A stretch of 64,000 nucleotides of DNA from Myxococcales bacterium. GTDB lineage: Bacteria > Myxococcota_A > Polyangia > Palsa-1104. The DNA lies in contig PNAM01000117.1 of the NCBI GenBank assembly GCA_003170275.1, forward strand, positions 2,859 to 66,858, read 5' to 3'. Positions 44,749-52,841 of this stretch are shown in pieces; the stretch's first letter is position 1; every line of letters begins with the position of its first letter. Made by a program: the position numbers and the translations under genes. The notes beneath the pieces were generated by a model that saw only the letters and a list, made by a program, of their open reading frames with translations, ran no database searches and had not been told where the DNA came from.

Positions 44749-46059
44749 GTGTTCCGCCTTCGCCTCATCGTCGCAATCGGGCTGGCGCTCTGGGCCGTCC
44801 CTGCCCGGGCGCAGACCGACTCGTGGAATCCGTACTCCACGACGGTCTATCGCGAGGGGCCGGGATTTCGGCTCGGTGGCGCGCCGCTGGTGTTCCACCC
44901 CGGCATCGCTGCCGAGGTGGGCTACGACTCGAACGTCTTCTATGAGCCCGACACGCTGCCGATCCGGGGCGCGCCGATTTTGCGCGTGCGTGCGCACCTC
45001 GACTTCGGAACCCTGCCGCCGCAGCGGCTCGAGCTGGGAGAGAGCAGCACGGCCGATCAGAAGATCGACTTTCGCTTCTCGACGCAGGTCGAGTACCGCG
45101 AGTACCTGAGCAGCGACCAGGCGGTGCAGGACCAGCGATCGGTGAATCTGTACGCCGGCGCGGACCTGGGCATCCTACCCAAAGGGCCGTTCACCCTACG
45201 GCTGTTCGACACCTTCGTGCGAACCGTCGATCCGCGCAACCAGGAAGGCCCGCAGAACTTCACCCGCGACTACAACCGCGGCGGCTTCTTGGCGACCCTG
45301 CGGCCCGGCACCGGCCGGCTCGAGCTCGGGCTCGGCGACTCGGTGGACTTCAACCTGTGGGAGAGCAAGGACGTTCGCTTCGGCAACACGGTGGGCGACG
45401 AAGCGACCGCGTTCGCGCGCTTCCGCTTCTTGCAGCAGACGGTGGGCTCGTTGACGGTTCGCGCGGGGTATCGTACGTACACGCGGCAGCCGCAGCTCGA
45501 GTCGGCGCCCATCCGCGCGATGGTCGGCGTCTCGAGTCTCATCACGACCTGGTTCGGCGCCGCGGCATCGATCGGCTACGGCAACTCGCTGGCGCTCGCC
45601 AAGGGCGGGGTGTCGTTCTCGAGCGTGATCGCCAACGCCGAGGCGCGCTTCTTCCTGCCACGCGGCGCGCGTCTGACGCTCGGCTACGACCGCGACTTCT
45701 TCGATTCGCTGTTCGCCAACTTCTACGTCGACGATCGAATCTTCGTGAGCTTCGATCATCCGGTCGTCTACCGGCTCACCGCACACCTCGACGGCGGCGT
45801 GCGCTTCCGCCACTACGAGGGGCTCGTCGATCCGACGACCGTGCAGTACGCCAGCTACTCGAGCCCCGACCGCAACGACATCGTGTACGACCTGCACGCC
45901 GAGCTCAACGTGCGCGCCACGAACTGGCTGTCGTGCGGCGTGAGCTACAACCTGGTGGCGGACCGGACCGACTTCGAGTTCATTCGCGCGAGCGGTGAGC
46001 GGGTGCGGGTCGACTACATCAAGCACTCCGTCTTCGCGCGCGTCGACGTCGCCTACTAG
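44749..46059 (+). CDS. outer-membrane beta-barrel protein of the polysaccharide exporter
   Basis: 436 residues, GTG start. Signal peptide LRLIVAIGLALWAVPARA, then alternating hydrophobic/polar strands with frequent aromatic ends (FRLGGAPLVFHPGIAAEVGY, RFSTQVEYREYLSS, LRLFDTFVRTV) and a C-terminal strand ending HSVFARVDVAY, a typical barrel closing strand with terminal aromatic residue. Perhaps 16-18 strands by eye. In Myxococcus, short OPX proteins work with separate beta-barrel porins (Wzp type), and this gene, in the same locus as a short Wza, fits that role. Last gene of the wzc operon; its TAG overlaps the TAG of the convergent OmpA gene in a CTAG palindrome. Confidence 0.82.
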   Translation: MFRLRLIVAIGLALWAVPARAQTDSWNPYSTTVYREGPGFRLGGAPLVFHPGIAAEVGYDSNVFYEPDTLPIRGAPILRVRAHLDFGTLPPQRLELGESSTADQKIDFRFSTQVEYREYLSSDQAVQDQRSVNLYAGADLGILPKGPFTLRLFDTFVRTVDPRNQEGPQNFTRDYNRGGFLATLRPGTGRLELGLGDSVDFNLWESKDVRFGNTVGDEATAFARFRFLQQTVGSLTVRAGYRTYTRQPQLESAPIRAMVGVSSLITTWFGAAASIGYGNSLALAKGGVSFSSVIANAEARFFLPRGARLTLGYDRDFFDSLFANFYVDDRIFVSFDHPVVYRLTAHLDGGVRFRHYEGLVDPTTVQYASYSSPDRNDIVYDLHAELNVRATNWLSCGVSYNLVADRTDFEFIRASGERVRVDYIKHSVFARVDVAY

Positions 46060-46721
46060 GGCGCGTTCGGCTCGATGAAGATCTCGACGCGGCGGTTCTT
46101 GCGGCGCGCGTCGTCGGTGTCGGCGGTGTCTACCGGCTCGGTGTCGGCGTAGCCCGCGGCGATCATGTGCTTGCCGGCCAGCCCTTTTTCCGCCAGGTAG
46201 GCCACCACGCGGCGCGCGCGCTCGGCGGAGAGCTGCCAGTTGTCCTCGTACTTCTTGCCGATCGGCTGCGAGTCGGTGTGACCGGCGACCTCGATGCGTT
46301 TGGCGTTGGTGGTCTTGAGCACCTCGGCGATCTGATCGAGCGCTTTGCGGCCGGCGCGGGTGATGCGCGCGGAGGCGGGCGAGAACACCAGCTCGCCGGA
46401 CAGCTCCACCTTCACGCGCGATCCGCCCGGCACGTCGCGCCCCACCGGTGACGACGCGGCGGGCGTGGGATCCTTGGAGGCGTGCAGCGCGGCGTCGAGC
46501 TTGGCCTGCAGGTCGGCGACCGTCTTCTCCAGCTCGGCGACCTGCACCTTCTTCTCTTCGTTCGACTTGTCGAGCGTGACGATCTCTCGCAGGCGCGTGG
46601 CGTCGTCGGGGACGTTGGCCAGCGCGGTCTTCACCTCCGGCGGGAGCTCGGGCCTGGCGGGTGGCGGGGGATCGTGGGCACATCCGGCGAGCAGCAGGAG
46701 GAACCAGGTCAGTCGACGCAT
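46056..46721 (-). CDS. OmpA-family peptidoglycan-binding lipoprotein
   Basis: 221 residues. Lipoprotein signal MRRLTWFLLLLAGC (Cys14), Pro-rich linker, a heptad coiled coil (EEKKVQVAELEKTVADLQ), then an OmpA C-terminal domain with GELVFSPASARITRAGRKAL, EVAGHTDSQPIGKKY and NWQLSAERARRVVAYL, the standard peptidoglycan-binding pattern. It links the outer membrane to the cell wall. The coiled coil between anchor and OmpA domain is Pal-like but longer. A good promoter precedes it on the minus strand. Convergent with the barrel gene. Confidence 0.92.
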   Translation of the reverse strand: MRRLTWFLLLLAGCAHDPPPPARPELPPEVKTALANVPDDATRLREIVTLDKSNEEKKVQVAELEKTVADLQAKLDAALHASKDPTPAASSPVGRDVPGGSRVKVELSGELVFSPASARITRAGRKALDQIAEVLKTTNAKRIEVAGHTDSQPIGKKYEDNWQLSAERARRVVAYLAEKGLAGKHMIAAGYADTEPVDTADTDDARRKNRRVEIFIEPNAP

Positions 46722-46729
46722 GTGCCCGC

Positions 46730-46758
46730 ATTTTAGTGGTAAATCGAGGTCGTGGCAA
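46730..46758 (-). promoter_or_regulatory. putative promoter of the OmpA lipoprotein gene
   Basis: Minus-strand TTGCCA (46758-46753), 17-nt spacer and TAAAAT (46735-46730), ending 8 nt before the ATG at 46721. It overlaps the start region of the divergent small gene. Confidence 0.5.
46737..46745 (+). promoter_or_regulatory. putative extended -10 of the 59-residue Cys-rich protein gene
   Basis: TGgTAAATC ends 6 nt before the GTG at 46752. An in-frame TAA at 46740-46742 within the same hexamer excludes any start further upstream. Confidence 0.35.
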
Positions 46759-46931
46759 AAGAGCCGGCGATTCCCTTTCCCGAGAGCCTCTGTCATCGCT
46801 GCGAGGCGGCGCGCCAGGTGAAGACCGCCGCGAGCGTGTTCATTCTGTGCAGCGCGCTGCCGGACAAGTATCCGCGCCAACCGGTGGTGCGCTGCGCCGC
46901 GTTTCAGGCGAAGCCCGGATCTGACGTATAA
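46752..46931 (+). CDS. small four-Cys protein, probably zinc-binding
   Basis: 59 residues, GTG start fixed by an in-frame stop just upstream. Four Cys (residues 14, 17, 33, 48) in the order CHRC, FILC, RCAAF form a compact zinc-ribbon-like pattern, and YPRQPVVRC near the end looks like a family motif of small Myxococcota proteins, though it was not assigned to a named family. Divergent from the OmpA lipoprotein and 7 bp upstream of ubiB, with the ubiB -10 sequence overlapping its stop codon. Function unknown. Confidence 0.7.
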   Translation: MAKEPAIPFPESLCHRCEAARQVKTAASVFILCSALPDKYPRQPVVRCAAFQAKPGSDV

Positions 46932-46932
46932 T
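46927..46932 (+). promoter_or_regulatory. perfect TATAAT 6 nt before the ubiB start
   Basis: A consensus -10 hexamer that includes the stop codon of the small gene and ends 6 nt before the GTG at 46939. No strong -35 is visible. Implies a leaderless ubiB transcript in addition to any read-through from upstream. Confidence 0.45.
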
Positions 46933-46938
46933 CGCGCC

Positions 46939-48606
46939 GTGCCGTCGGCGCTGCTCACCACCGTCGGGAACATCGATCGCCTGCGCCAGATCACGCAGGT
47001 CCTGGTCAAGCACGGCTTCGGCGAGCTGATCGCGCGCACCGATCTGGCGGCGCTGGTTCCGTTTCGCAAGAGCGACGATTCGGCGCCCAGGACGTCGTTT
47101 GCCATGCGCATGCGGCTGGTGATGCAGGAGCTCGGGCCGTCGTTCGTCAAGCTCGGGCAGATCCTCTCCACGCGCGCCGATCTGTTGCCGCCCGAGCTGA
47201 TCCTCGAGCTGAAGAAGCTGCAGGAGGACGTGCCGCCGATCGCGTTCGAGGACGTCAAGGCGGAGATCGAGGAGACGGTCGGCGCGCCGCTCGCCGAGGT
47301 GTTCGTCGAATTTCAGGAGCAGCCGCTCGCGTCGGCGTCGATCGGCCAGGTGCACCGCGCGCGGCTCAAGACCGCCGATGGCAGCGTGGTCGACGTGGCG
47401 GTCAAGGTGCAGCGGCCGAAGATACGCGCGACCATCGAGCGCGATCTCGATCTGCTCTACCTGATGGCGCGCCTGATCGAGCGCGCGGTGCCGGAGAGCA
47501 CCATCTACTCGCCCAGCGGGCTGGTCTCGGAGTTCGACAAGGCGATCACTGCCGAGCTCGACTACACCGTCGAGGCGTCGAACGGCGAGAAGTTCGCCAA
47601 GAACTTCGCCGGCGACGCGACGGTGCGCTTTCCCAAGGTGTACCGCGAGGTGTCGGGCAAGAAGGTGCTGGTGGCCGAGTTCTTCGACGGGCTGCACATC
47701 GACAAGGCGACCAAAGAGCAAGGCTACTCGGGCGAGAAGATCGCCAAGAGCTCGGTGGCGATCATCGCCAAGATGATCTTCGTCGACGGAATCTTCCACG
47801 CCGACCCGCACCCGGGGAACATCCGCATCCTCGGCACGCCGTCGGAGCCGGTGGTCGGCATGCTCGACCTCGGCCTCGTCGGGCAGCTCTCGCCCGACCT
47901 GCGCGAGAAGGCCACCGACCTGATGATCGCGGCGGTGAAGAAGGACGTGGACGATCTGGCCGACGCGCTGCTGGCGATGGGCCGCCCGCGCGAGAAGGTC
48001 GATCGCGACGCGTTCCGCGCCGAGGTCTCGCGGCTCTCGGCGGAGCACCTCGGCAAGCCGCTGCGCGAGATCCAGCTCGCCGCGCTGATCCGCGATCTGG
48101 TGCAGGGCGCGGTCAAGTTCGAGATCGAGATGCCGGTCGAGATGATGATGGTCGGCAAGTCGCTGATGACCGTCGAGGGGATCGGCAAGGCGATCTATCC
48201 CGACCTCGACGTGTTCGACGAGGCCAAGCCGTTCTTCTTGCGACTGCTGATGCAGCGCTACAGCCCGGAGAAGGTGGGCGCGCGGCTGCTCAAGGCGGCC
48301 TCGCGGCTCTCGGGCGCGGCGAGTGACGTGCCGCCGTTGCTCGCCGAGGTGCTCGACGACGTGCGCCGCGGCCGGCTCAAGTTCCAGGCCGAAGACCCCG
48401 GCCTCGGCCGCGCCGCCGAGCGACTGGGCCGGCGCGTCGCGCTCGGCGTGATGGGCGCGGCGTGGATCGGCTCGGGCACCGCGGTGTATCTGCAAGGGCA
48501 CCTGCGCATGGGCTATCTGTTCTTCGCGTTCGCGGCGGTGAGCGCGCTGGCCGCCTGGGGCCGCGTCCCCGATTCGCTCCGCGAGCGGCTCAAGAGGCGC
48601 CGCTGA
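46939..48606 (+). CDS. ubiB: UbiB/ABC1-family kinase-like protein
   Basis: 555 residues, GTG start. The atypical kinase motifs are present: KxGQ segment FVKLGQILSTRADLLPPELI, the Ala-rich loop ASIGQVHRA, VAVKVQRP, catalytic HADPHPGNI and LDLGLVGQL. The C-terminal hydrophobic pair (VMGAAWIGSGTAVYL and GYLFFAFAAVSALAAW) anchors it in the inner membrane. It supports ubiquinone or other isoprenoid-quinone biosynthesis, probably by an ATPase that extracts lipid intermediates. No other ubiquinone or menaquinone gene is nearby. The secreted-protein gene follows after 2 bp. Confidence 0.92.
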   Translation: MPSALLTTVGNIDRLRQITQVLVKHGFGELIARTDLAALVPFRKSDDSAPRTSFAMRMRLVMQELGPSFVKLGQILSTRADLLPPELILELKKLQEDVPPIAFEDVKAEIEETVGAPLAEVFVEFQEQPLASASIGQVHRARLKTADGSVVDVAVKVQRPKIRATIERDLDLLYLMARLIERAVPESTIYSPSGLVSEFDKAITAELDYTVEASNGEKFAKNFAGDATVRFPKVYREVSGKKVLVAEFFDGLHIDKATKEQGYSGEKIAKSSVAIIAKMIFVDGIFHADPHPGNIRILGTPSEPVVGMLDLGLVGQLSPDLREKATDLMIAAVKKDVDDLADALLAMGRPREKVDRDAFRAEVSRLSAEHLGKPLREIQLAALIRDLVQGAVKFEIEMPVEMMMVGKSLMTVEGIGKAIYPDLDVFDEAKPFFLRLLMQRYSPEKVGARLLKAASRLSGAASDVPPLLAEVLDDVRRGRLKFQAEDPGLGRAAERLGRRVALGVMGAAWIGSGTAVYLQGHLRMGYLFFAFAAVSALAAWGRVPDSLRERLKRRR

Positions 48607-48608
48607 TC

Positions 48609-49412
48609 GTGCGCGCCGCCGTTGCGCTGGTCGCGCTGGTCGCGCTGGCGGCGGAGGCGCGCGCCGACTCGAGCGTGCCCGCGCCGCCGCGCGCACCGTC
48701 GCCGCCGAGCCCGTGGTCGACGGGACGCTGCGCCGAACGGCTGGAGCGCGCGCTGGCCGGCGCGGGGCCGAAGGACGAGTTCGCCGCCGGCACGGTGTCG
48801 GTCGACGGCGCGACCGTGAGCTTTCGTTACCTCGCCAAGGCCGTGCACTACACCGCGCAGGTCAAGGTCGACCCCAAGGGCCGGCTCAAGCCCGGCGAGA
48901 AGAGCGAGTGGGCCGGCATGCGCACGTGGGTGCAGGGCGGCCCGCCGCAGCTCGGCTTCACCCGCCGCCGCAACGGCCTGGTCGGCGACGTCGACGCCGA
49001 AGGCGACTCTGCCGATCGGTTTCGTGCGCTGTTCGAGCCCGCGATCGACGACTGCCTGGCGAAGGGCCTGGACCGCTCCGGCGGCTATCGCCTGGAGGGA
49101 GAGGTGCTCTCCGACGCGTGCAGCGGTCGGGTCGTGTTGGCGGCGCGCAACCTCACGCTGAGCGAGAGCTCGCTCACGGCGGACGTGGTGAATCGTACGT
49201 ACGCGGTGGTGCGGAGCGGCGAGGTGGTGACCGCGACGGGTTCGTTTCCCAACCGCCAGTGCCCGGGCGCGCCGCTCGTCGAGGACTGGCGGCTCGAGCC
49301 GGCGGGGGAGGGCGTGCTGGCGGGGACGTTGAGATCGAGCTGGTCGCTGCCGCCGAGCTGCGAGGTGCGATGCGACGTGGTGTTTCGAGTTCGCGCTGTG
49401 CCGCGCCCGTAG
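48609..49412 (+). CDS. secreted hypothetical protein
   Basis: 267 residues, GTG start 2 bp after ubiB. Signal peptide VRAAVALVALVALAAEARA, then a Pro/Ser-rich linker and a beta-rich domain with paired Cys (SDACSGRVVLAA, CEVRCDVVFR). No family recognised. Cotranscription with ubiB is likely from the spacing. Its stop lies 12 bp before the left arm of the RAYT element. Confidence 0.65.
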   Translation: MRAAVALVALVALAAEARADSSVPAPPRAPSPPSPWSTGRCAERLERALAGAGPKDEFAAGTVSVDGATVSFRYLAKAVHYTAQVKVDPKGRLKPGEKSEWAGMRTWVQGGPPQLGFTRRRNGLVGDVDAEGDSADRFRALFEPAIDDCLAKGLDRSGGYRLEGEVLSDACSGRVVLAARNLTLSESSLTADVVNRTYAVVRSGEVVTATGSFPNRQCPGAPLVEDWRLEPAGEGVLAGTLRSSWSLPPSCEVRCDVVFRVRAVPRP

Positions 49413-49424
49413 AGCGCACGCGCA

Positions 49425-49640
49425 GCGCACGCGCAGCGGGCGTCTGGGAAGCGGGCGTCTTGGGAGAAGCAGGCACGAGGTTCCGGAATTGCCGTGAGGG
49501 GGCGCGGGGCGGGGAGGTGGTGGTTGGTGCGGGCGGTTGAACGCGGGTGGGGTTGGTGCGGGGCGACGGGATGTCGGTAATGTGCTGCACGTGGCTGGTT
49601 CAGGTTTACCGGCGCGGGGAGGTTGTGAAGGCAGTGGGCG
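49425..49640. repeat. left inverted-repeat arm (about 216 bp) of the RAYT unit
   Basis: Matches the reverse complement of 50312-50526. The segment 49572-49640 is identical to 50380-50312 apart from one base. The outer end carries two copies of GCGGGCGTCT (49436-49445 and 49451-49460). No coding signal. Confidence 0.85.
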
Positions 49641-50243
49641 TTAGCTTGGAGCTGGCGCTGCTGTTTGGAGGAGCCAGGTGCGGGGCGGTTGGGTGAGATC
49701 GGGGAAGCGGGTGGCGGAAGAGTAGGGGTCGAGGAAGTGCGGCGGGAGTGGCTGGCCTAGCTTGGTCATGTGTTTTTGGTAGTTGGTGAGTACGTAACGG
49801 AGCGCGTAGGCGGTCTGAGTCGGACTGCGCAGGATGCGCGCGTGATAGCGGTCGGTGAACACCTTGCCGCGACGACCCATCACCCGGTTTAGTGCTTTCG
49901 CCATTCGGATGGTGAGCCCCTGAACTCCGCGCGCGAGTGATTTCTCATCCTCGGCTTCGACGATGAAGTGCAGGTGATTGCCCTGCACCGAGAACTCGTT
50001 CACCTGGAATCCAAACCGGTCGCGCCCCTTGCGAAACGCAACCTGCAGCGCCCGGAAACACCGCTGCGACCGCAAGTTCCAAACATGTTCTTTCACCCGC
50101 ATCGTCACCAACACGGGAAACCGCCGCTTGAGCACCTCCCTCCGCAAATGCGAAACGCCCGGCTTCCCCGGCACGTTGGGCGGCCGCCCCCGCATCTCCT
50201 TCTTCCGCCGCCGCGCTTTCAATCCAAGTCGGAGCTGCGTCAT
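49641..50243 (-). CDS. REP-associated tyrosine transposase (RAYT, TnpA_REP-like)
   Basis: 200 residues. Y1 HUH-type enzyme of the IS200/IS605 relative that mobilises REP sequences. HUH motif GNHLHFIVE (His90, His92), catalytic Tyr candidate in ALRYVLTNYQKH (Tyr150), and family segments EFSVQGNHLH, KALNRVMGRRGKVFTDRYHA. N-terminus is Arg/Lys-rich (KARRRKKEMRGRPP). ATG at 50243 preferred over a TTG one codon earlier. The gene ends exactly at the inner border of the left arm and lies within the inverted-repeat unit. Probably single-copy and acting on repeats elsewhere in the genome (inference). Confidence 0.9.
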   Translation of the reverse strand: MTQLRLGLKARRRKKEMRGRPPNVPGKPGVSHLRREVLKRRFPVLVTMRVKEHVWNLRSQRCFRALQVAFRKGRDRFGFQVNEFSVQGNHLHFIVEAEDEKSLARGVQGLTIRMAKALNRVMGRRGKVFTDRYHARILRSPTQTAYALRYVLTNYQKHMTKLGQPLPPHFLDPYSSATRFPDLTQPPRTWLLQTAAPAPS

Positions 50244-50249
50244 CAAGAC

Positions 50250-50277
50250 AATTTAGCACTAATTTATTCTAAGTCAA
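50250..50277 (-). promoter_or_regulatory. putative promoter of the transposase gene
   Basis: Minus-strand TTGACT (50277-50272), 16-nt spacer and TAAATT (50255-50250), ending 6 nt before the ATG. It lies in the AT-rich gap between the gene and the right arm. Confidence 0.4.
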
Positions 50278-50311
50278 CCCCAAACGACCAAAACCGCCCA
50301 AAACTCGCCGG

Positions 50312-50526
50312 CGCCCACTGCCTTCACAACCGCCCCGCGCCGGTAAACCTGAACCAGCCACGTGCAGCACATTACCGACACCCCGCCGACCCGCACCAAC
50401 CTCACCCGCGTAGAACCGCCCGCGCAGGCCACCACCCCCGCGACCCGCGCCCCCTCACAGCAATCCGGAACCTCGTGCCCGCACTTCCAAAGCCTCGCGC
50501 TTCCCAGACGCCCGCTCCGCGTGCGC
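50312..50526. repeat. right inverted-repeat arm (about 215 bp) of the RAYT unit
   Basis: Reverse complement of the left arm. The outer end carries AGACGCCCGC at 50506-50515, with another copy just outside at 50527-50536, mirroring the doubled outer repeat of the left arm. Together with the promoter gap this accounts for the 329-bp space between the transposase and the next gene. Confidence 0.85.
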
Positions 50527-50572
50527 AGACGCCCGCTCCGCGCCCGCCTCCGCTGCGCTACGCGTGCGGTCG

Positions 50573-51085
50573 CTACCGCAGCCGCAACGCATACGACACG
50601 ATCTGCCCCGGCGCCAACACGCGATTCACCAGCCTCTCGTACTTCACCCCCAGCGCCAGCGACTGAAACCCCGTCAGATCAAACCCCGGCTCCACCCCCC
50701 CGTCCCTCAACCAACGGCAGAACACATGCCCAAACGCGCGCGCCTTCGGATGCGCGCCGGCAAGCTCCGGCGTCAGCGCGATCAGGTCGATCAGCCGCCC
50801 GTCGAGGTAACACGCCATGCCGAGCGCGTCGGGCGCAAGGACGTTCGGGCGCGCCACCCGGCCGAGCGAGACGTGGACGATCGACCCGTCTTGCAGGAGC
50901 GTGGTGTGCGCTTCGCCGCCGGTGAGGCTGGCGCGCAGCTGCGCTTCGATGTGCGAGCGTCCGGCGGTGAGCTGCACCGCGATCACGCCGAGCAGCCAGG
51001 CGCGCGGGGCCATCGAGTGCGGCGGGCTGGTGTGCTGCCAGGGGTGGCCGTCGAGGTAGGTGACGAGCTCGGTGGGCGAGGACAC
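50573..51085 (-). CDS. hypothetical protein
   Basis: 170 residues, GTG start (VSSPTELVTYLDGHPWQH). An Ala/Leu-rich middle (RAWLLGVIAVQLTAGRSHIE), then a beta-strand series (TTLLQDGSIVHVSLGR) and a C-terminus GVKYERLVNRVLAPGQIVSY. No signal peptide, membrane helix or known family seen. Cytoplasmic by appearance. The start is 23 bp after the stop of the AgmX/PglI-type gene, so it may end that operon. Its stop lies 46 bp from the edge of the RAYT unit. An alternative ATG upstream is in another frame. Confidence 0.6.
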   Translation of the reverse strand: MSSPTELVTYLDGHPWQHTSPPHSMAPRAWLLGVIAVQLTAGRSHIEAQLRASLTGGEAHTTLLQDGSIVHVSLGRVARPNVLAPDALGMACYLDGRLIDLIALTPELAGAHPKARAFGHVFCRWLRDGGVEPGFDLTGFQSLALGVKYERLVNRVLAPGQIVSYALRLR

Positions 51086-51108
51086 CCGTCGAGCATGACA
51101 CGTGGCGA

Positions 51109-52725
51109 TCAGTTGGGCGAGGCGCTCTTGAGCATGAACGGGTAGGACACGATCACCAGGCCGCCGCCGTCCGGCTTGGGGAACTCCCAGCGGCGCACCG
51201 CGCCGGCGATGCACTGCTCGACGGGCGAATTGCCGAGCGTGGAGCTCTGCACCACCGAGGCGATCACCGTGCCGTTGGCGGCGATGGTGAACTCGGTGAC
51301 CACGCGGCCGAACAGCTCCTGGTTCTTCATGAGCTCCTTCTCGTAGCAGAACTTCACCTCGTTCAGGTGGCGGCGGATCACGCGCCGCACGATCTCCTTG
51401 TCGATCCCGCCGCGCACCTTGGCCGGCCCGATGAACGGCTCGATCTTCTCGTGCGTCTTGTTGTCCTTGAGCGAGGCGATGCGCTTGTCGTTGAACCAAC
51501 CGGGGCGCTTGCCGTCGTGGCCGATGGTCGGCAGATCGCTCACGCCGATGGTCTTCTGATGACCGCCGCCGCCGTCGCCGTCGCCGCGCGTGCCGAGCCC
51601 GTTGGGAACGCCGTTCGACTCGCCGGTCTCGGTGCCGATGAGGCCGCCCATGACCGTCTCGGCGTCGTGGCCGAGCGCCGTCTCACTTTCGCTGAAGACC
51701 GCGCCGATCTGCGACGTGTTGTGCGCACGCAGGTAGCCGAGCACCCCCGAGCTGACGGCCTGATCGTACGCGGTCCGCTTGGCGAGCACGATGTCGCGGT
51801 TGTTGGCCGGGCCCTTCACCGCGTACTTCTTGAGCTCCTTGGGCGCGCCGGGCTTGCCCATCACGCCGGTCTTGCCGATCGCCTTGCCGCCGCCGTCGTC
51901 GCCCTTGGGGCCTTCGCCCTTGGCGAGCCACGCGGGGATCTTCTGATCCTCCTCGAGCGGCGGCTTGATCACGAACACCGGGAAGTGGTTGTTCTTCAGA
52001 AACTCATCGACCGACAGCGAATGCGGATCCGGCGGCACCGAGAAGATCCCCACCAGGAACAGCGCCGCGGCCAGCGCCGCGAACGCGGTGTAGGACTGCG
52101 CGCGCCAATCGATCGCGGACGGCATGGGCGTGTGGCGCGGCGCAGGCACCGAGGCCAGAAGCCAGGTGTTCTCGCCGAGCGTGACGCACGCACGCGCGCC
52201 TTCGCGGAAGGTCCACGCGTGCGCCGCGCCGAACGGCTGCGCCAGCCCGCGTGCGATCAGGTCCGCGAGCGAGAGCGTCGCACCGTCGAGCGTGACCTCG
52301 CCGCGCATCTCGGGCGTGAACACCAACTGGTGCTCGTGGCCCGTCGAGCGCACCAGCGGAAAGCCCACGCCGCCGTGCGACGCGACCAGCCCGCCCGGGA
52401 TGTCGAAGCCCGTGGGCGCGCGCTCCGCGAACCAGCGCTGCAGCCCGTGCGCCAGCGCACCGGCGCCGAGCGCGAGCCCGAGGAGCGCGACCGCATCGAG
52501 CGCGACCGGCACGCGGCCGTCGTGCTGAAGGTACGCGTAGACGAAGGTGAGCAACGTCACCGCCGCCGCGCCGGCGCCTACAGCCAGCTCGACCCGGGTG
52601 CGCGCGCTGACCCGCCCGCTGCGCGGATCGCCGAGGTGACGCACCTCGGTCACCGATTCCTCGAACAGCGCGGTCACTTCGATGGCGCGCGTGGTGTCGT
52701 CGACTTCCGGACGTGGGCTGGACAT
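51109..52725 (-). CDS. AgmX/PglI-type protein with TonB C-terminal domain
   Basis: 538 residues. Cytoplasmic N-terminus with an acidic stretch, a membrane helix pair near residues 45-85 (AVGAGAAAVTLLTFVYAYL and AVALLGLALGAGALAHGL), a soluble domain with GEVTLDGATLSLADLIARGL, a further helix (AFAALAAALFLVGIFSV, about 220-240), a Gly/Asp-rich spacer, and a C-terminal TonB-like domain (VIRRHLNEVKFCYEKELMKN, EFTIAANGTVIASVVQSS, WEFPKPDGGG). This C-terminus is the AgmX/PglI domain characteristic of Myxococcota motility and envelope proteins. Probably an energy transducer or periplasmic scaffold. Precedes the hypothetical gene at 50573 by 23 bp. Confidence 0.83.
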   Translation of the reverse strand: MSSPRPEVDDTTRAIEVTALFEESVTEVRHLGDPRSGRVSARTRVELAVGAGAAAVTLLTFVYAYLQHDGRVPVALDAVALLGLALGAGALAHGLQRWFAERAPTGFDIPGGLVASHGGVGFPLVRSTGHEHQLVFTPEMRGEVTLDGATLSLADLIARGLAQPFGAAHAWTFREGARACVTLGENTWLLASVPAPRHTPMPSAIDWRAQSYTAFAALAAALFLVGIFSVPPDPHSLSVDEFLKNNHFPVFVIKPPLEEDQKIPAWLAKGEGPKGDDGGGKAIGKTGVMGKPGAPKELKKYAVKGPANNRDIVLAKRTAYDQAVSSGVLGYLRAHNTSQIGAVFSESETALGHDAETVMGGLIGTETGESNGVPNGLGTRGDGDGGGGHQKTIGVSDLPTIGHDGKRPGWFNDKRIASLKDNKTHEKIEPFIGPAKVRGGIDKEIVRRVIRRHLNEVKFCYEKELMKNQELFGRVVTEFTIAANGTVIASVVQSSTLGNSPVEQCIAGAVRRWEFPKPDGGGLVIVSYPFMLKSASPN

Positions 52726-52841
52726 CGTTCGCTCCTCGTTGGCTTCCTTCACGCAAGACACCGGCGATCTCGCGAAAGTTCCGTCGAGAAACGAAAGGAA
52801 GAAAGTGGGAACTACGACGTAGCGGAGGTGTCTCTGCGCGG

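Larger units (their letters stand above)
49425..50526. mobile_element. RAYT transposase unit framed by long inverted repeats
   Basis: A 1.1-kb unit consisting of a left arm (49425-49640), a single transposase gene on the minus strand, a 68-bp AT-richer gap and a right arm (50312-50526) that is the reverse complement of the left. The inner 69 bp of the arms match with one mismatch; outer parts are more diverged. The unit lies between two chromosomal genes without disrupting either. Target duplication not resolved. Confidence 0.75.

Noticed and set aside
17632..46059. The glycan locus as a recently acquired genomic island
   Set aside because: No tRNA, integrase or direct repeats at its ends, and base composition appears similar to neighbours on reading. 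Horizontal transfer is possible but unsupported.
46790..48696. Long minus-strand frames across ubiB and its upstream region
   Set aside because: Arg/His-rich antisense shadows of a strongly conserved gene, with no recognisable domain.
48609..49412. Secreted protein after ubiB as a UbiJ/SCP2-type partner
   Set aside because: It has a signal peptide and disulfide-like Cys pairs, unlike the cytosolic SCP2 fold of UbiJ.
49425..50526. CRISPR array or phage attachment site near the repeats
   Set aside because: Only two long arms in inverted orientation, no regular spacers and no integrase; a RAYT-type gene explains them.
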